A stretch of DNA of 64,000 nucleotides from Archangiaceae bacterium (GCA_016714225.1 JADJNS010000026.1:62001-126000); one strand, 5' to 3'. Positions 47,988 through 56,604 are shown, numbered from the stretch's first letter. Notes: generated from the sequence alone by a model not told the origin. Made by a program: numbers and translations.

Positions 47988-48653
47988 ATGTTCCAGCTCA
48001 CCGCTACCCAGCTCGCCATTCTCATCGCGGTGAGCGGCATCGCGGGCTGGCTGCTCCGCAAGAACCTCTGGCGCGCCATCGTCTACCTCTTCCCCACCAG
48101 CGTCCTCATCGACGACGACGCCCCCGCGACCGCGAAGCTCAAGCTCCCCGACCCCCTCTCCAAGCACGCCGAGACCCTGACCCACCTCGGCTTCACCTTC
48201 ATCGGCACGCACCTCGAGCACCCCCGCCTCGGCGCCGCGGTGCTGATGTTCGACTACGCCTCCGAAGAGCAGCAGGCCTTCGCCTCGCTCTTCCTCACCG
48301 AAGACGACGAAGCCCGCGTCGAGCTGCTCACACCCACCGAGGCCGGCGGCTTCGTGCGCACCGCCAACTACCGCCGCACCGCGCTCGAAGAGAAGGGCTA
48401 CTTCTCGGGCTATCTCGACCGCGTCCCCCTCGATCGCCTGCTCCAGGCCCACCAGCGCACCGCCGCCGGCGTCGGCCTGCCCCGCACGCAGTGGGACACC
48501 GCCGCCCGGCTCGCCGCCGCGCGCGCCTGGTACCAGAGCCCCTCGGCCGCCCGCGAGCTGCGGCGGCAACATCAGAGCGGTCTGGTGTGGACATTCGGCG
48601 CAGTCGTGAGTCTGGGCCTCGAGGGCCTCGCACTCGCCACCCTGGTCGGTTGA
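47988..48653 (+). CDS. Hypothetical protein with N- and C-terminal membrane segments
   Basis: 221 residues. A membrane helix at 8-24 (LAILIAVSGIAGWLL), a mostly helical acidic middle with FIGTHLEHPRLGAAVLMFDY and a C-terminal hydrophobic stretch (WTFGAVVSLGLEGLALATLVG). I do not recognise the family. Coding potential is strong and it stands between the hydratase and thiolase genes on the same strand. Confidence 0.6.
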   Translation: MFQLTATQLAILIAVSGIAGWLLRKNLWRAIVYLFPTSVLIDDDAPATAKLKLPDPLSKHAETLTHLGFTFIGTHLEHPRLGAAVLMFDYASEEQQAFASLFLTEDDEARVELLTPTEAGGFVRTANYRRTALEEKGYFSGYLDRVPLDRLLQAHQRTAAGVGLPRTQWDTAARLAAARAWYQSPSAARELRRQHQSGLVWTFGAVVSLGLEGLALATLVG

Positions 48654-48701
48654 CCTGCCCCGCATCGAAGGTTAGGCAGTGCCCTTCCCACGAGCCCTGA
48701 A

Positions 48702-49898
48702 ATGAAATCCGTCTCCAAGAACGAAGAAATCTGGTTTCTGTCTGGCAAGCGCACCGCGTTCGGCACCTTCGGCGGCGCGCTGAAAGACCTGACCGCCACC
48801 GACCTCGCCGTCGAGTCGGCCAAGGCCGCGCTGATCGCCGCGAAGGTGTCGGCCGAAGACATCCAGCACGTCGTCTACGGCAACGTGATGCAGACGTCGG
48901 CCGACGCCATCTACCTGCCGCGGCACGTCGGCTTGAGGGTCGGCGCTCCGGTCTCCGTCGGCGCCCTCGGCGTCAACCGCCTCTGCGGCTCGGGCTTCCA
49001 GGCCTTCGTCACCGCCGCCGAGATGATGCTCACCGAGCAGGCCAGCGTCGTGCTCGCCGGTGGCACCGAGTCGATGTCGCAGGCCCCCCACGTGATCCGC
49101 GGCGCCCGCTGGGGCATCGGCCTCGGCAAGGGCCAGCTCGAAGATTCGCTCTGGTCGGCCCTCACCGACACCTACGCCGGCGTGCCCATGGGCATGACCG
49201 CCGAGAACCTCGCCGTCGAGTACAAGCTCACCCAGGAGCAGGTCGACGAGTACGCGGTGCTCACCCAGAAGCGCTACGCCGCCGCCGCTGAGGCAGGCCG
49301 CTTCGCGCAAGAGATCGCGCCCGTCGAGCTCAAGACCCGAAAGGGCACTACGCTCTTCGAGAGAGACGAGCACCCCCGCCCCGACACCACCGTCGAGGGC
49401 TTCAAGAAGCTCCCCAAGGCGTTCAAGAAAGACGGCGTCATTCACCCCGGCGCCGCCTCGGGCATCTGCGACGGCGCCGCCAGCGCCGTGCTCGCCACCC
49501 GAAGCTGGGCCGAGAAGAAGGGCCTCAAGCCCCTCGGCAAGCTGCTCAACTGGGCCAGCGCCGGCTGCGACCCCAAGCTCATGGGCATCGGCCCCGTGAA
49601 CGCCATTCGCAAGCTGATGGAGCGCGCCGAAGTGAAGCTCTCGGACGTGCAGCTCATCGAGGTCAACGAGGCCTTCGCGCCCCAGTACCTCGCGGTCGAG
49701 AAAGAGCTCGGCCTCAATCGTGAAATCACCAACGTCGACGGTGGCGCGATCGCCGTCGGTCACCCGCTCGCCGCGTCTGGCGCGCGCATCACCGTTCACC
49801 TGCTCCACGAGCTCAAGCGCCGCGGTGCGAAGTACGGCATCGGCAGCGCCTGCATCGGCGGTGGTCAAGGCATCGCGGTGTTGGTGGAAGCGGTCTAA
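48702..49898 (+). CDS. Thiolase (acetyl-CoA C-acyltransferase)
   Basis: 398 residues with all catalytic residues in place: nucleophile C95 in NRLCGSGFQA, VNEAFAPQ near 325, H354 in IAVGHPLAASG and C384 in SACIGGGQG. It condenses or cleaves acyl-CoA chains (two acetyl-CoA to acetoacetyl-CoA, or the reverse in beta-oxidation). It lies between the hydratase and the isopropylmalate/homocitrate-synthase-like gene on the same strand; whether it belongs to their pathway or supplies a separate function is unknown. Confidence 0.93.
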   Translation: MKSVSKNEEIWFLSGKRTAFGTFGGALKDLTATDLAVESAKAALIAAKVSAEDIQHVVYGNVMQTSADAIYLPRHVGLRVGAPVSVGALGVNRLCGSGFQAFVTAAEMMLTEQASVVLAGGTESMSQAPHVIRGARWGIGLGKGQLEDSLWSALTDTYAGVPMGMTAENLAVEYKLTQEQVDEYAVLTQKRYAAAAEAGRFAQEIAPVELKTRKGTTLFERDEHPRPDTTVEGFKKLPKAFKKDGVIHPGAASGICDGAASAVLATRSWAEKKGLKPLGKLLNWASAGCDPKLMGIGPVNAIRKLMERAEVKLSDVQLIEVNEAFAPQYLAVEKELGLNREITNVDGGAIAVGHPLAASGARITVHLLHELKRRGAKYGIGSACIGGGQGIAVLVEAV

Positions 49899-49931
49899 CC
49901 TTTTCGCTTCAGGGAGGGGAGAACATCACCC

Positions 49932-50150
49932 ATGGCTGAATCAGCTGAGAACAAAGCGTTGCGCGAGAAGGCCAAGCAGATCGCCGAGGCCCGGCGCGTT
50001 GAGGCAAAGAACAAGAAGCGCAAGTGCGCGCTCTGCGGAGTCGAGGAGTCCGACAAGACTCCGTTCTTCGCCCACCCCGACGGCATCGGGCCGAGCTGCC
50101 GCGAGCCGAACGTGTGCGAGCACTACCGCTCGATGCCGCGGCTGCGCTGA
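49932..50150 (+). CDS. Small Cys-rich protein (possible zinc knuckle)
   Basis: 72 residues. A basic charged helix (ALREKAKQIAEARRVEAKNKKRK) then CALCGV, then a C-terminal SCREPNVCEHY with Cys/Cys/Cys/His spacing that could bind zinc. The open frame is the only one with good codon usage here, with GGAGGG before the start. It has no known family in my view. Located 33 bases after the thiolase and 24 before the synthase gene; probably part of the same transcript. Confidence 0.65.
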   Translation: MAESAENKALREKAKQIAEARRVEAKNKKRKCALCGVEESDKTPFFAHPDGIGPSCREPNVCEHYRSMPRLR

Positions 50151-50174
50151 GCTTCGCACCTCGAGAGCGGCGCG

Positions 50175-51491
50175 ATGAGCGAGACCGGCGTCATCGATCG
50201 AGACGACATCGTCTTCGATTGGAACGAGCTTCAGACGGCGCCACGGCCGTCGCAGCCGTTCGATCTCAATGACGAGACCCTGCGCGACGGGGTGCAGTCT
50301 CCCTCGGTGGTCGACCCGTCGATCGACGACAAGCTCGAGCTGATCGAGCTGATGGCCAGGCTCGGCATCGCCTCGGTCGACATCGGCCTGCCCGGCGCCA
50401 GCAAGCGCGCCTTCGACGACGTGGTGGCGCTCGCCCGGTTCATCGGCAAGAAGAAGCTGCCGCTGCAGCCCAACTGCGCCGCCCGCACGGTGCAGGCCGA
50501 CATCAAGCCCATCGTCGAGGCCTCGCAGAAGAGCGGCCAGAAGCTCACCGTCTATACCTTCATCGGCAGCTCGCCGATTCGGCAGTGGGCCGAGAACTGG
50601 TCGCTCGACTTCATCGAGAAGACCTCGGCCGAGGCGATCGCCTTCGCGGTCAAAGAGGGTCTCGAGGTCGCCTACGTCACCGAAGACACCACCCGCTCGC
50701 AGCCCAAGAACCTCGACGTGCTGTTCCGCAGCGCCATCGACAACGGCGCCCGCCGCCTGGTGCTCTGCGACACCGTCGGCCACGCCACCCCTTCGGGTAC
50801 CCGCGCGCTCGTCGAGTGGGCCAAGGGCCTGATCGACGCCTCTGGCGTCGACGTGAAGCTCGACTGGCACGGCCACAACGATCGCGGCCTCGCGGTGCCC
50901 AACGCGCTCGCCGCGCTCGAGGCCGGCGTGCACCGCCTGCACGCCTGCGGCCTCGGGGTGGGCGAGCGCGTCGGCAACACCTCGATGGACCAGCTGCTCC
51001 TCAACCTCAAGCTGCTCGGCTGGTACCCGCACGACCTGAGCCACCTGGTCGACTACGTGAAGAAGGTCTCGCAGGCGACCGAGGTCGACATTCCCGTCAA
51101 CTACCCGCTCTCGGGCGCCGACGCATTTCGCACCGCCACCGGCGTGCACGCCGCCGCCATCATCAAGGCCCGCACCAAGGGCGACGCCTGGCTCGCCGAC
51201 CGCATCTACTCGGGCGTGCCCGCCGGCGAGTTCGGCCTCGAGCAGGTGATCGAGGTGGGCCACATGAGCGGCATGAGCAACGTGAAGTACTGGCTCGACC
51301 GCCGCGGGCTCAAGGTCACCGACGCGCTGGTCGCCAAGGTGCTCGAGAAGGCCAAGTCCTCGTCGTGGACCTTGTCCGAGAAAGAAATCTTGAAGGTGGT
51401 CAAGCCCACCGCGAAAAAGAAAGCTCCGGCCAAGAAGAACGTGGCCAAGGGGAGGGCAAGATGGCGAACGCGAACAGCTTCAACGGGGTGA
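50175..51491 (+). CDS. Isopropylmalate/homocitrate synthase-like (HMGL-like) enzyme
   Basis: 438 residues. HMGL-like TIM barrel with the metal-binding NDETLRDGVQSP near 32-43, GIASVDIGLPGAS near 68, and the His pair DWHGHNDRGLAVPNAL near 232-247. Members condense acetyl-CoA with 2-oxoacids. There is no LeuA C-terminal leucine-regulatory domain, so feedback control by leucine is unlikely, and the C-terminus ends in a Lys/Ala-rich tail (KKKAPAKKNVAKGRARWR) overlapping the next gene by 31 bases. With the fused hydratase it may form a chain-elongation step; product unknown. Confidence 0.85.
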   Translation: MSETGVIDRDDIVFDWNELQTAPRPSQPFDLNDETLRDGVQSPSVVDPSIDDKLELIELMARLGIASVDIGLPGASKRAFDDVVALARFIGKKKLPLQPNCAARTVQADIKPIVEASQKSGQKLTVYTFIGSSPIRQWAENWSLDFIEKTSAEAIAFAVKEGLEVAYVTEDTTRSQPKNLDVLFRSAIDNGARRLVLCDTVGHATPSGTRALVEWAKGLIDASGVDVKLDWHGHNDRGLAVPNALAALEAGVHRLHACGLGVGERVGNTSMDQLLLNLKLLGWYPHDLSHLVDYVKKVSQATEVDIPVNYPLSGADAFRTATGVHAAAIIKARTKGDAWLADRIYSGVPAGEFGLEQVIEVGHMSGMSNVKYWLDRRGLKVTDALVAKVLEKAKSSSWTLSEKEILKVVKPTAKKKAPAKKNVAKGRARWRTRTASTG

Positions 51492-51658
51492 AGATCTTCT
51501 CGACCACGCTCGCCCGCGACCGCGAGCAGATGGGCGAAAAAATCACCGGGTGGATCAAAGAGAACCCCGGCATCGAGATCGTCGACCGCACCGTCACCCA
51601 GTCGAGCGACAAAGAGTTTCACTGCCTGTCGATCACGCTCTTCTACCGGAACAAGTGA
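51461..51658 (+). CDS. Small conserved-looking protein overlapping the synthase gene
   Basis: 65 residues from ATG 51461 with GGGGAGGG just upstream. Its frame differs from the synthase gene, whose 3' end it overlaps. The sequence FNGVKIFSTTLARDREQMG ... EFHCLSITLFYRNK has balanced composition and no recognised domain. It ends at TGA 51656-51658, which overlaps the GTG of the next gene (GTGA). Translation coupling on both sides supports it being real. Confidence 0.65.
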   Translation: MANANSFNGVKIFSTTLARDREQMGEKITGWIKENPGIEIVDRTVTQSSDKEFHCLSITLFYRNK

Positions 51659-52248
51659 GCCCCGCCCTCACCGCACTGGTGCTGGCCGCCGGGGTGGTGA
51701 AGCTCGAGTCGGGCTCTGCGGTGGTGGTGCGCGACGGCGTGCTGGTCACCACCCACGCCGTCGCGTTCGGGTCGGCCCGCCCCGAGGCGAAGCTCGAAGA
51801 CGGCGGCACGGTGCGCCTTTTGCGCACCGTCTTCGACGACCCCAAGCTCGACCTCGCCCTGGTGGTGTTCGACTCCGACGAGCCCCCGCCGCGCTTCAGC
51901 GCCCGGCTGCCCGACGCCGGCATGCAGCTCACCGCCCTCACCGGCGACGCCGCCTGGCCGGCGCGCGTGCTCTCGGCCTCGGGCACCACCCTCACCCTCG
52001 ACCTCGCCGACGCCGGCCCGGTGGGCGGCGCTGCCCTGGTCGACGCCGACGGCACGGTGTGGGGCCTGGCGCGCGACGCCCGAACCGGCATCAGCTCGAC
52101 CGCGCTCACCTCGCTGCTCGAGGCGCTGTCGCAGCCCCCTAAAGGGCAGCTCGGCGCCACCCGGCTGCGGAATCTGGGCATTTCGGCCGCGTTCTTCTTA
52201 GGGTTGTCGGTGTGGTGGGTGTACCGTTCTCGCGCCCGTAGGTACTGA
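51655..52248 (+). CDS. Trypsin-fold-like membrane protein without the catalytic serine
   Basis: 197 residues from GTG 51655. A short N-terminal signal (LTALVLAAGVVKLES) is followed by the S1/HtrA-like start pattern GSAVVVRDGVLVTTHAVAFG, with a histidine in the right place, and FDDPKLDLALVVFDS for the aspartate. The serine motif GxSGGP appears as GPVGGAALVDADGTVWGL with Val at the serine position. A membrane helix near 176-190 ends the protein. It is best read as a non-proteolytic member, possibly a binding or scaffolding protein. The fold call is by pattern only. Confidence 0.6.
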   Translation: MSPALTALVLAAGVVKLESGSAVVVRDGVLVTTHAVAFGSARPEAKLEDGGTVRLLRTVFDDPKLDLALVVFDSDEPPPRFSARLPDAGMQLTALTGDAAWPARVLSASGTTLTLDLADAGPVGGAALVDADGTVWGLARDARTGISSTALTSLLEALSQPPKGQLGATRLRNLGISAAFFLGLSVWWVYRSRARRY

Positions 52249-52272
52249 TCGAATCGAATCGGTGGTCGAAAA

Positions 52273-52983
52273 ATGTCGCAGCTTCAGCAGTGGCTCAACC
52301 CCCGCAGCAGCGCCGCGAAGATGGCGGTGCTCTTCGTCATCGCGTCGATCGCCTTCTACCTGACCAGCCGGTGGACGGCGCCCTGGGTGGTGCTGGTGCC
52401 CGACGCGGTGATTCACGAGCTGCGCCTGTGGCAGCTGCTCACCTACTCGGTCATCTTTCACAAAGACCCGCTCAACTTCATCTTCGGCGTCCTCATTCTC
52501 ATCTCCATCGGCGGCTCGCTCGAGCGGCACTGGGGCCCCAAGCGGCTCTGGCTGTTCTCGTTCGGCATCGCCTTCTTCTCGGCGGTGCTCACCGTGCTGC
52601 TGGCGCTGGTGGTGCCGGGCCTCGACGCGTTCGTCGGCGCCAACGTCATCGTCTCGTCGCAGTGGGTCGCCTACGGCCTGCTCATCGGCAACGGCCGAAC
52701 CAACTTCTGGGGCCTGCCCGTCACCGGCAACACCCTGGCGCTGATCGGCGCCGCCTTCGTGCTGCTCAGCTGCCTGCTGGGCGGCTGGTCGCAGCTGGTG
52801 CCCGAGGTGTTCTCGCTGGTGCTGGTGTTCCTGCACGTGCGGCTGGGGCTGCCCCACGATCTCATTCAGCGCTTCGGCTCGTGGCGCCTGCAGCGCGACC
52901 TGAGCCGCCGCTCGTCGCACCTGCGGGTCATCTCCGGAGACGAGCGCAACACCCCGCGCGATTCGGATAAGTACCTCCACTGA
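52273..52983 (+). CDS. Rhomboid-like polytopic membrane protein (probably inactive)
   Basis: 236 residues with about six helices. LRLWQLLTYSVIFHKDPLNF and IGGSLERHWGPKRL match the second-helix and loop patterns of rhomboids, but the catalytic GxSx is replaced by GANVIVSSQWVAYG and no helix-six histidine of the usual type is seen. The C-terminal 40 residues are basic and cytoplasmic (RDLSRRSSHLRVISGDE). Probably a pseudoprotease of the rhomboid fold. It sits 24 bases after the trypsin-like pseudoprotease and 3 before a second, shorter relative. Confidence 0.65.
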   Translation: MSQLQQWLNPRSSAAKMAVLFVIASIAFYLTSRWTAPWVVLVPDAVIHELRLWQLLTYSVIFHKDPLNFIFGVLILISIGGSLERHWGPKRLWLFSFGIAFFSAVLTVLLALVVPGLDAFVGANVIVSSQWVAYGLLIGNGRTNFWGLPVTGNTLALIGAAFVLLSCLLGGWSQLVPEVFSLVLVFLHVRLGLPHDLIQRFGSWRLQRDLSRRSSHLRVISGDERNTPRDSDKYLH

Positions 52984-52986
52984 AGA

Positions 52987-53502
52987 ATGCGCCACGCCGC
53001 GATCGCCACAGCAGCCGTGCTGCTCGTCTCGATCGTGGCGCGCCTCGCCGCCGGCACCTTCAGCCTCTACCTCGAGCCCTTCGAGGTCGCCCGGCAATGG
53101 CACCTCTGGCAGCTCTTCACCTGGGTGCCCGCAGGCGCCAGCCTCACCTTCCTGCTTCACGCGCCGCTGGTCGGCTTCGCGGTGAGCCGCGGCGCTTCGG
53201 TCAAGCACTGGCTGGGCGCCACCTTCATCTCCGGCCTGCTCACCACGCTCCTCGCCTTCGCGGTGCCCGCCCTGTTCAGCTGCACCTTCACCGGCGCGGG
53301 AGTCGGTGCCACCGCCGCGCTCGGCGCCTGGGCCGCCACCGTCGCCGGGCCTCGCCGCCTCGCCGCCACCGCGCTCGCCCTGCTGCCCGCGGTGCTCGAC
53401 GCGCTGGTCGACGGGCTCTACGTGCTCCTGCCGTTCGCCTTCGCCCTGCTCCTGGCCACCCTGTGGGTGCGCCGGAGTCGTCGCCCCCACAGCCAGCCCT
53501 GA
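52987..53502 (+). CDS. Second rhomboid-like membrane protein (shorter)
   Basis: 171 residues with five or six helices. It shares the order of its neighbour: LYLEPFEVARQWHLWQLFTW aligns with VLVPDAVIHELRLWQLLTY, followed by a GASVKHWLGATFISGLLT segment for ERHWGPKRLW. No catalytic serine/histidine dyad is evident. The close spacing suggests one transcript from 51461 or earlier through 53502. Function unknown. Confidence 0.55.
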   Translation: MRHAAIATAAVLLVSIVARLAAGTFSLYLEPFEVARQWHLWQLFTWVPAGASLTFLLHAPLVGFAVSRGASVKHWLGATFISGLLTTLLAFAVPALFSCTFTGAGVGATAALGAWAATVAGPRRLAATALALLPAVLDALVDGLYVLLPFAFALLLATLWVRRSRRPHSQP

Positions 53503-53639
53503 AGCGTTTGCGCAGTACGCGCCTTTCATTGCGTGACCCGCCCGGGGTCTGTGTCTCTAATGGCCCAGAAGCAGTGCGCCGCGCATCGGGCACGCGCCGT
53601 GATTGTGCACCGCCGCCCACCTCAAAGAGAGCTCACCGC

Positions 53640-56180
53640 ATGCGAACGCTGACGTGCCTCCTCGCCGTGCTCCTCGCCGCTGGCTGCAACTGCAACAACG
53701 TCGCGGTCAACCCTGACGGCGGCTCCGCGGGCGGCAGCACCGCAGGCGGAACCGGCGGAGGCAGCACCGCAGGCGGAACCGGTGGAGGCAGCACCGCGGG
53801 CGGGCAGGGCGGAGCCACCGCAGGTGGCAGCACCGCCGGTGGCCAGGGCGGCGGCAACGGCGGCGGCAGCACCGCGGGCGGAGCCGGCGGCGGAAGCACC
53901 GCGGGCGGCAACGGCGGCGGTAGTACCGCGGGCGGCAACGGCGGCGGCAGCACCGCGGGTGGAGTCGGCGGTGGCAGCACCGCCGGTGGGCTGGGCGGCG
54001 GCAATGGCGGCGGGGTGGCAGGTGGCGCCACCGCTGGCGGCACCGGCGGCGCCGGCGGCGGCGCGATGGGCTGCGTGGGCGCTCCGGCCGGCACCTACGT
54101 GTGCCCGTCGTGCCCGATGGCCAGCGACTCGAACACCGGCACCGCGAGCTGCCCGCTCACCACCATCGGGCGCGGGCTCGCCAACGCAGCGACCCTGAAC
54201 CTCGGCAAGGTGTTCGTCGCCAGCAAGTTCAACGCGGGCGTGGCGATGGTCTACCCCGAAGACGTCAGCATCACGCGCGACGTGTTGCTCGAGGGCAAGT
54301 ACCTGGTGACCGGCTCCTCGGGGGCGCTCAACTGGGGCACCCGCAGCGCCAACCCGGCCGATCGCTCCATCATCCAGAACACCAACGCCGCCGGCCTGCG
54401 CTTCAGCGGCCCGCTCACCGGCGCCGCCGGCCTCGACGGCATCGCCGTGCGCACCGGCGGCGCAGGCACCGATCGCCTCGGCGTCGCCATCTCCGACTGC
54501 AGCCCCTCGCTCACCGACTTCACCGTCAGCGGCACCCCGCTGGGCAGTGGGGTGGCGGTCAACGAGGTCGGCGTGTTCATCGTCGCCAGCGGCGCCGTGC
54601 GGGTGGCGCCCAAGCTCTCCGGCCCGGCCGGCGGCAACAGCGTCATCGGCGGCATTCGCGGCAGCACCAGCGCGGTGGGCCTGAGGGTCAGCGGCGCCCA
54701 GGCGACCATCACCTCGCTCAACATCAACGAGATCGACGCCACCGGCGGCACGGGCACCGCGGTGGGCGTGCAGCTGGTCAACGCCTCGAACACCACCTAC
54801 ACCAACGGCTCCATCGGCGTGCGCTCTGGCCAGGTGTGCTTCGGCGTGGCGGCGAGCGGCGAGACCTCGAACATCGTCTTCGACAACGTGCCCGCCAACG
54901 GCTGCAACCAGCCGGCGCAGGTGAACGTGGGCGTGGCCTTCGACAACTGCTCGCTCAACCCGGGCGGCGGCGCGGCCCCCATCTATCGCAACGTAACCGG
55001 GCGGGTGCTGGGCGGGCCCATCGCCGGCAGCAGCACCGTCACCGCCAGCGCGGTGGGCATGCTGGTGAGCGACGGCTGCGCGCTCGACATCACCAACGTC
55101 GCCACCATCGTCGGAGTCTCGCAGGCCCAGAGCGTCTCGGGCTCCACCACCTTCACCGCCGGCGTGGTCTGCACCAACAAAGGGCTCGCCCGCCCCAACG
55201 GCGCCGACGCGCCGTGCCGCATCGCCGGCAGCAGCCTGATTCAGGGCTCGCAGGTGACGCCCTCGACCACCGGCAGCAGCGTCTCGGCCGGCATCTGGTG
55301 CGTGGGCTCCTGCGCGGCGTCGAACGCCGCGTGCGCCGGCTCGTGCAAGAGCATCATCGACAACCGCGGCGGCAACGGCATCGGCTCGACCGGCGGCGGC
55401 GTAGTGGCCGGCTTCGGCAGCACCCAGGTCAACCTCTACGTCGAGCAGAGCAGCCCGGTGGTCTCGCGCAACGCCTTCATCGGCGGAGCCAACGGGCCCT
55501 GCACCCTGGGCACCGGCGCGCTGCTGTTGGGCTCGTCGGGCACGTACACCAACAACGCCATCGTCGGCCCGTCGTGCACCCAGCAGGGCGGCGGCACCTC
55601 GATCGGCGTCGACGTGGTCGACGGGCTTCGCAGCGACGGCAGCCACCCCTCGCCGCTGCTCAACTCGAACACCGTGCTCGCCTACGCGAGCGGCAACACC
55701 CCGCCCACCCAGGTGGGCCTGCGCCTCGAGCCGGGCGGCGGAGTCATCTCGGTGAACTCCACCCCGGTGGGCAGCTACCTGAACAACATCTTCCAGGCAG
55801 GGCCCGGCGGCGGCGGCACCAAGATGGTCGCCTTCGAAGAGACCTCGCGCTCCATCGACCCCAAAGAGCTCACCAGCAACGACTTTCACGTGGTGGGCGG
55901 GGGCACCAGCGCCACGCTCTACCAAGACGAGGGCAGCGCCGCGCTCATCACCGCCGCGCAGATCAACGCGCTCACCGACTGCGCGAGCTCGGCCAACGTG
56001 AGCGTCGACCCGCAGTTCACCCCGGGCGCGTTCCCCCACCTCTCGGCCACCTCGGCGCTGCTCGGCGCGGGCCCGCTCATCACCACCGCCAATACCCCCA
56101 GCGACGACTTCGACGGCCTCAACACCCGGCCGCAGCCGGTCACCTCGCTGCGCATCGACATCGGCGCTGACGAGCGGTGA
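53640..56180 (+). CDS. Beta-helix surface lipoprotein with GGSTAGG linker
   Basis: 846 residues from ATG 53640. Lipobox VLLAAGC at about residue 15, then about 115 residues of GGST/AGG linker, a heading segment ACGAPAGTYVCPSCPM-like (CVGAPAGTYVCPSCPM) and a long repetitive region to the end with alternating hydrophobic strands and N/T/S turns (SGSTTFTAGVVCTN, NSNTVLAYASGN, FTPGAFPHLSATSALLGAG) typical of right-handed beta-helices. The C-terminus LRIDIGADER resembles the end motif of such parallel-beta proteins. Secreted and lipid-anchored. Ligand unknown. Confidence 0.8.
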   Translation: MRTLTCLLAVLLAAGCNCNNVAVNPDGGSAGGSTAGGTGGGSTAGGTGGGSTAGGQGGATAGGSTAGGQGGGNGGGSTAGGAGGGSTAGGNGGGSTAGGNGGGSTAGGVGGGSTAGGLGGGNGGGVAGGATAGGTGGAGGGAMGCVGAPAGTYVCPSCPMASDSNTGTASCPLTTIGRGLANAATLNLGKVFVASKFNAGVAMVYPEDVSITRDVLLEGKYLVTGSSGALNWGTRSANPADRSIIQNTNAAGLRFSGPLTGAAGLDGIAVRTGGAGTDRLGVAISDCSPSLTDFTVSGTPLGSGVAVNEVGVFIVASGAVRVAPKLSGPAGGNSVIGGIRGSTSAVGLRVSGAQATITSLNINEIDATGGTGTAVGVQLVNASNTTYTNGSIGVRSGQVCFGVAASGETSNIVFDNVPANGCNQPAQVNVGVAFDNCSLNPGGGAAPIYRNVTGRVLGGPIAGSSTVTASAVGMLVSDGCALDITNVATIVGVSQAQSVSGSTTFTAGVVCTNKGLARPNGADAPCRIAGSSLIQGSQVTPSTTGSSVSAGIWCVGSCAASNAACAGSCKSIIDNRGGNGIGSTGGGVVAGFGSTQVNLYVEQSSPVVSRNAFIGGANGPCTLGTGALLLGSSGTYTNNAIVGPSCTQQGGGTSIGVDVVDGLRSDGSHPSPLLNSNTVLAYASGNTPPTQVGLRLEPGGGVISVNSTPVGSYLNNIFQAGPGGGGTKMVAFEETSRSIDPKELTSNDFHVVGGGTSATLYQDEGSAALITAAQINALTDCASSANVSVDPQFTPGAFPHLSATSALLGAGPLITTANTPSDDFDGLNTRPQPVTSLRIDIGADER
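53731..54066. repeat. Gly-rich coding tandem repeats (GGST/AGG)
   Basis: Imperfect 21-24 bp units rich in GGCGGCAGCACCGC, encoding GGGSTAGG variants with few other residues. The units are in frame and differ by synonymous changes, indicating selection on the peptide rather than on the DNA. Confidence 0.85.
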
Positions 56181-56185
56181 GACTG

Positions 56186-56575
56186 CTAGACGCGCGCCAG
56201 CGTCGGCTGGACGCGCGCGATGAACGCGCTCAGGGTGGTGCGATCGTAGAGGCCGGTCTGCGCCTCGTCGAACGACACCCCCAGGCCCAGCGCTCGCCCA
56301 CGCGGGTCGCGATCGACGCGCGCCACGCAGCCCACCAGGGTGCAGAACTTCGGGCCGTCGTCGTGCGGCAGCGCCAGCGCCACGCGCACCGGAGTGCCCT
56401 CGCGCGCCGGCTCGCGGGTCTTCAGGTACAGCCCGCCCTGCGAGAGGTCTGCGATCGCATCTCGAATGAATCGAGTTCCGATGCGGCAATGAGCGGTCAG
56501 CGTCACCGCCCGTCGAGGATGTCGTCTTTGCTCGGGACCCAGAGGTGCGACAACATGCGCCCTCGTACGACCCAT
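56186..56575 (-). CDS. PilZ-domain protein (short)
   Basis: 129 residues. RRHPR at 17-21 (RxxxR) and D43-L-S-Q-G-G48 with the following LYLKT (D/NxSxxG) show the PilZ cyclic di-GMP site; the single domain fills the chain. ATG 56575 is the only plausible start; it overlaps a TTGACAT sequence. It converges with the beta-helix gene, with 5 bases between their stops, so antisense readthrough is likely. A terminator-like hairpin lies just upstream at 56582-56604. Confidence 0.8.
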   Translation of the reverse strand: MGRTRAHVVAPLGPEQRRHPRRAVTLTAHCRIGTRFIRDAIADLSQGGLYLKTREPAREGTPVRVALALPHDDGPKFCTLVGCVARVDRDPRGRALGLGVSFDEAQTGLYDRTTLSAFIARVQPTLARV

Positions 56576-56581
56576 GTCAAG

Positions 56582-56604
56582 CCCCTGAAACCCCAGGGGT
56601 TTTT
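56582..56604 (+). terminator. Intrinsic terminator-like hairpin with T-run
   Basis: CCCCTG (56582-56587), a 6-base loop, CAGGGG (56594-56599), followed by TTTTT (56600-56604). On the plus strand this is a textbook intrinsic terminator. The plus-strand gene ends at 56180, so transcripts would cross the PilZ gene antisense before stopping here. On the minus strand it lies between the long Pro/Gln-rich gene and PilZ and lacks a T-run. Confidence 0.6.

Noticed and set aside
53097..53639. Extended start for the beta-helix lipoprotein through the rhomboid-like gene
   Set aside because: Would overlap a good gene and bury the lipoprotein signal; ATG 53640 gives the lipobox.
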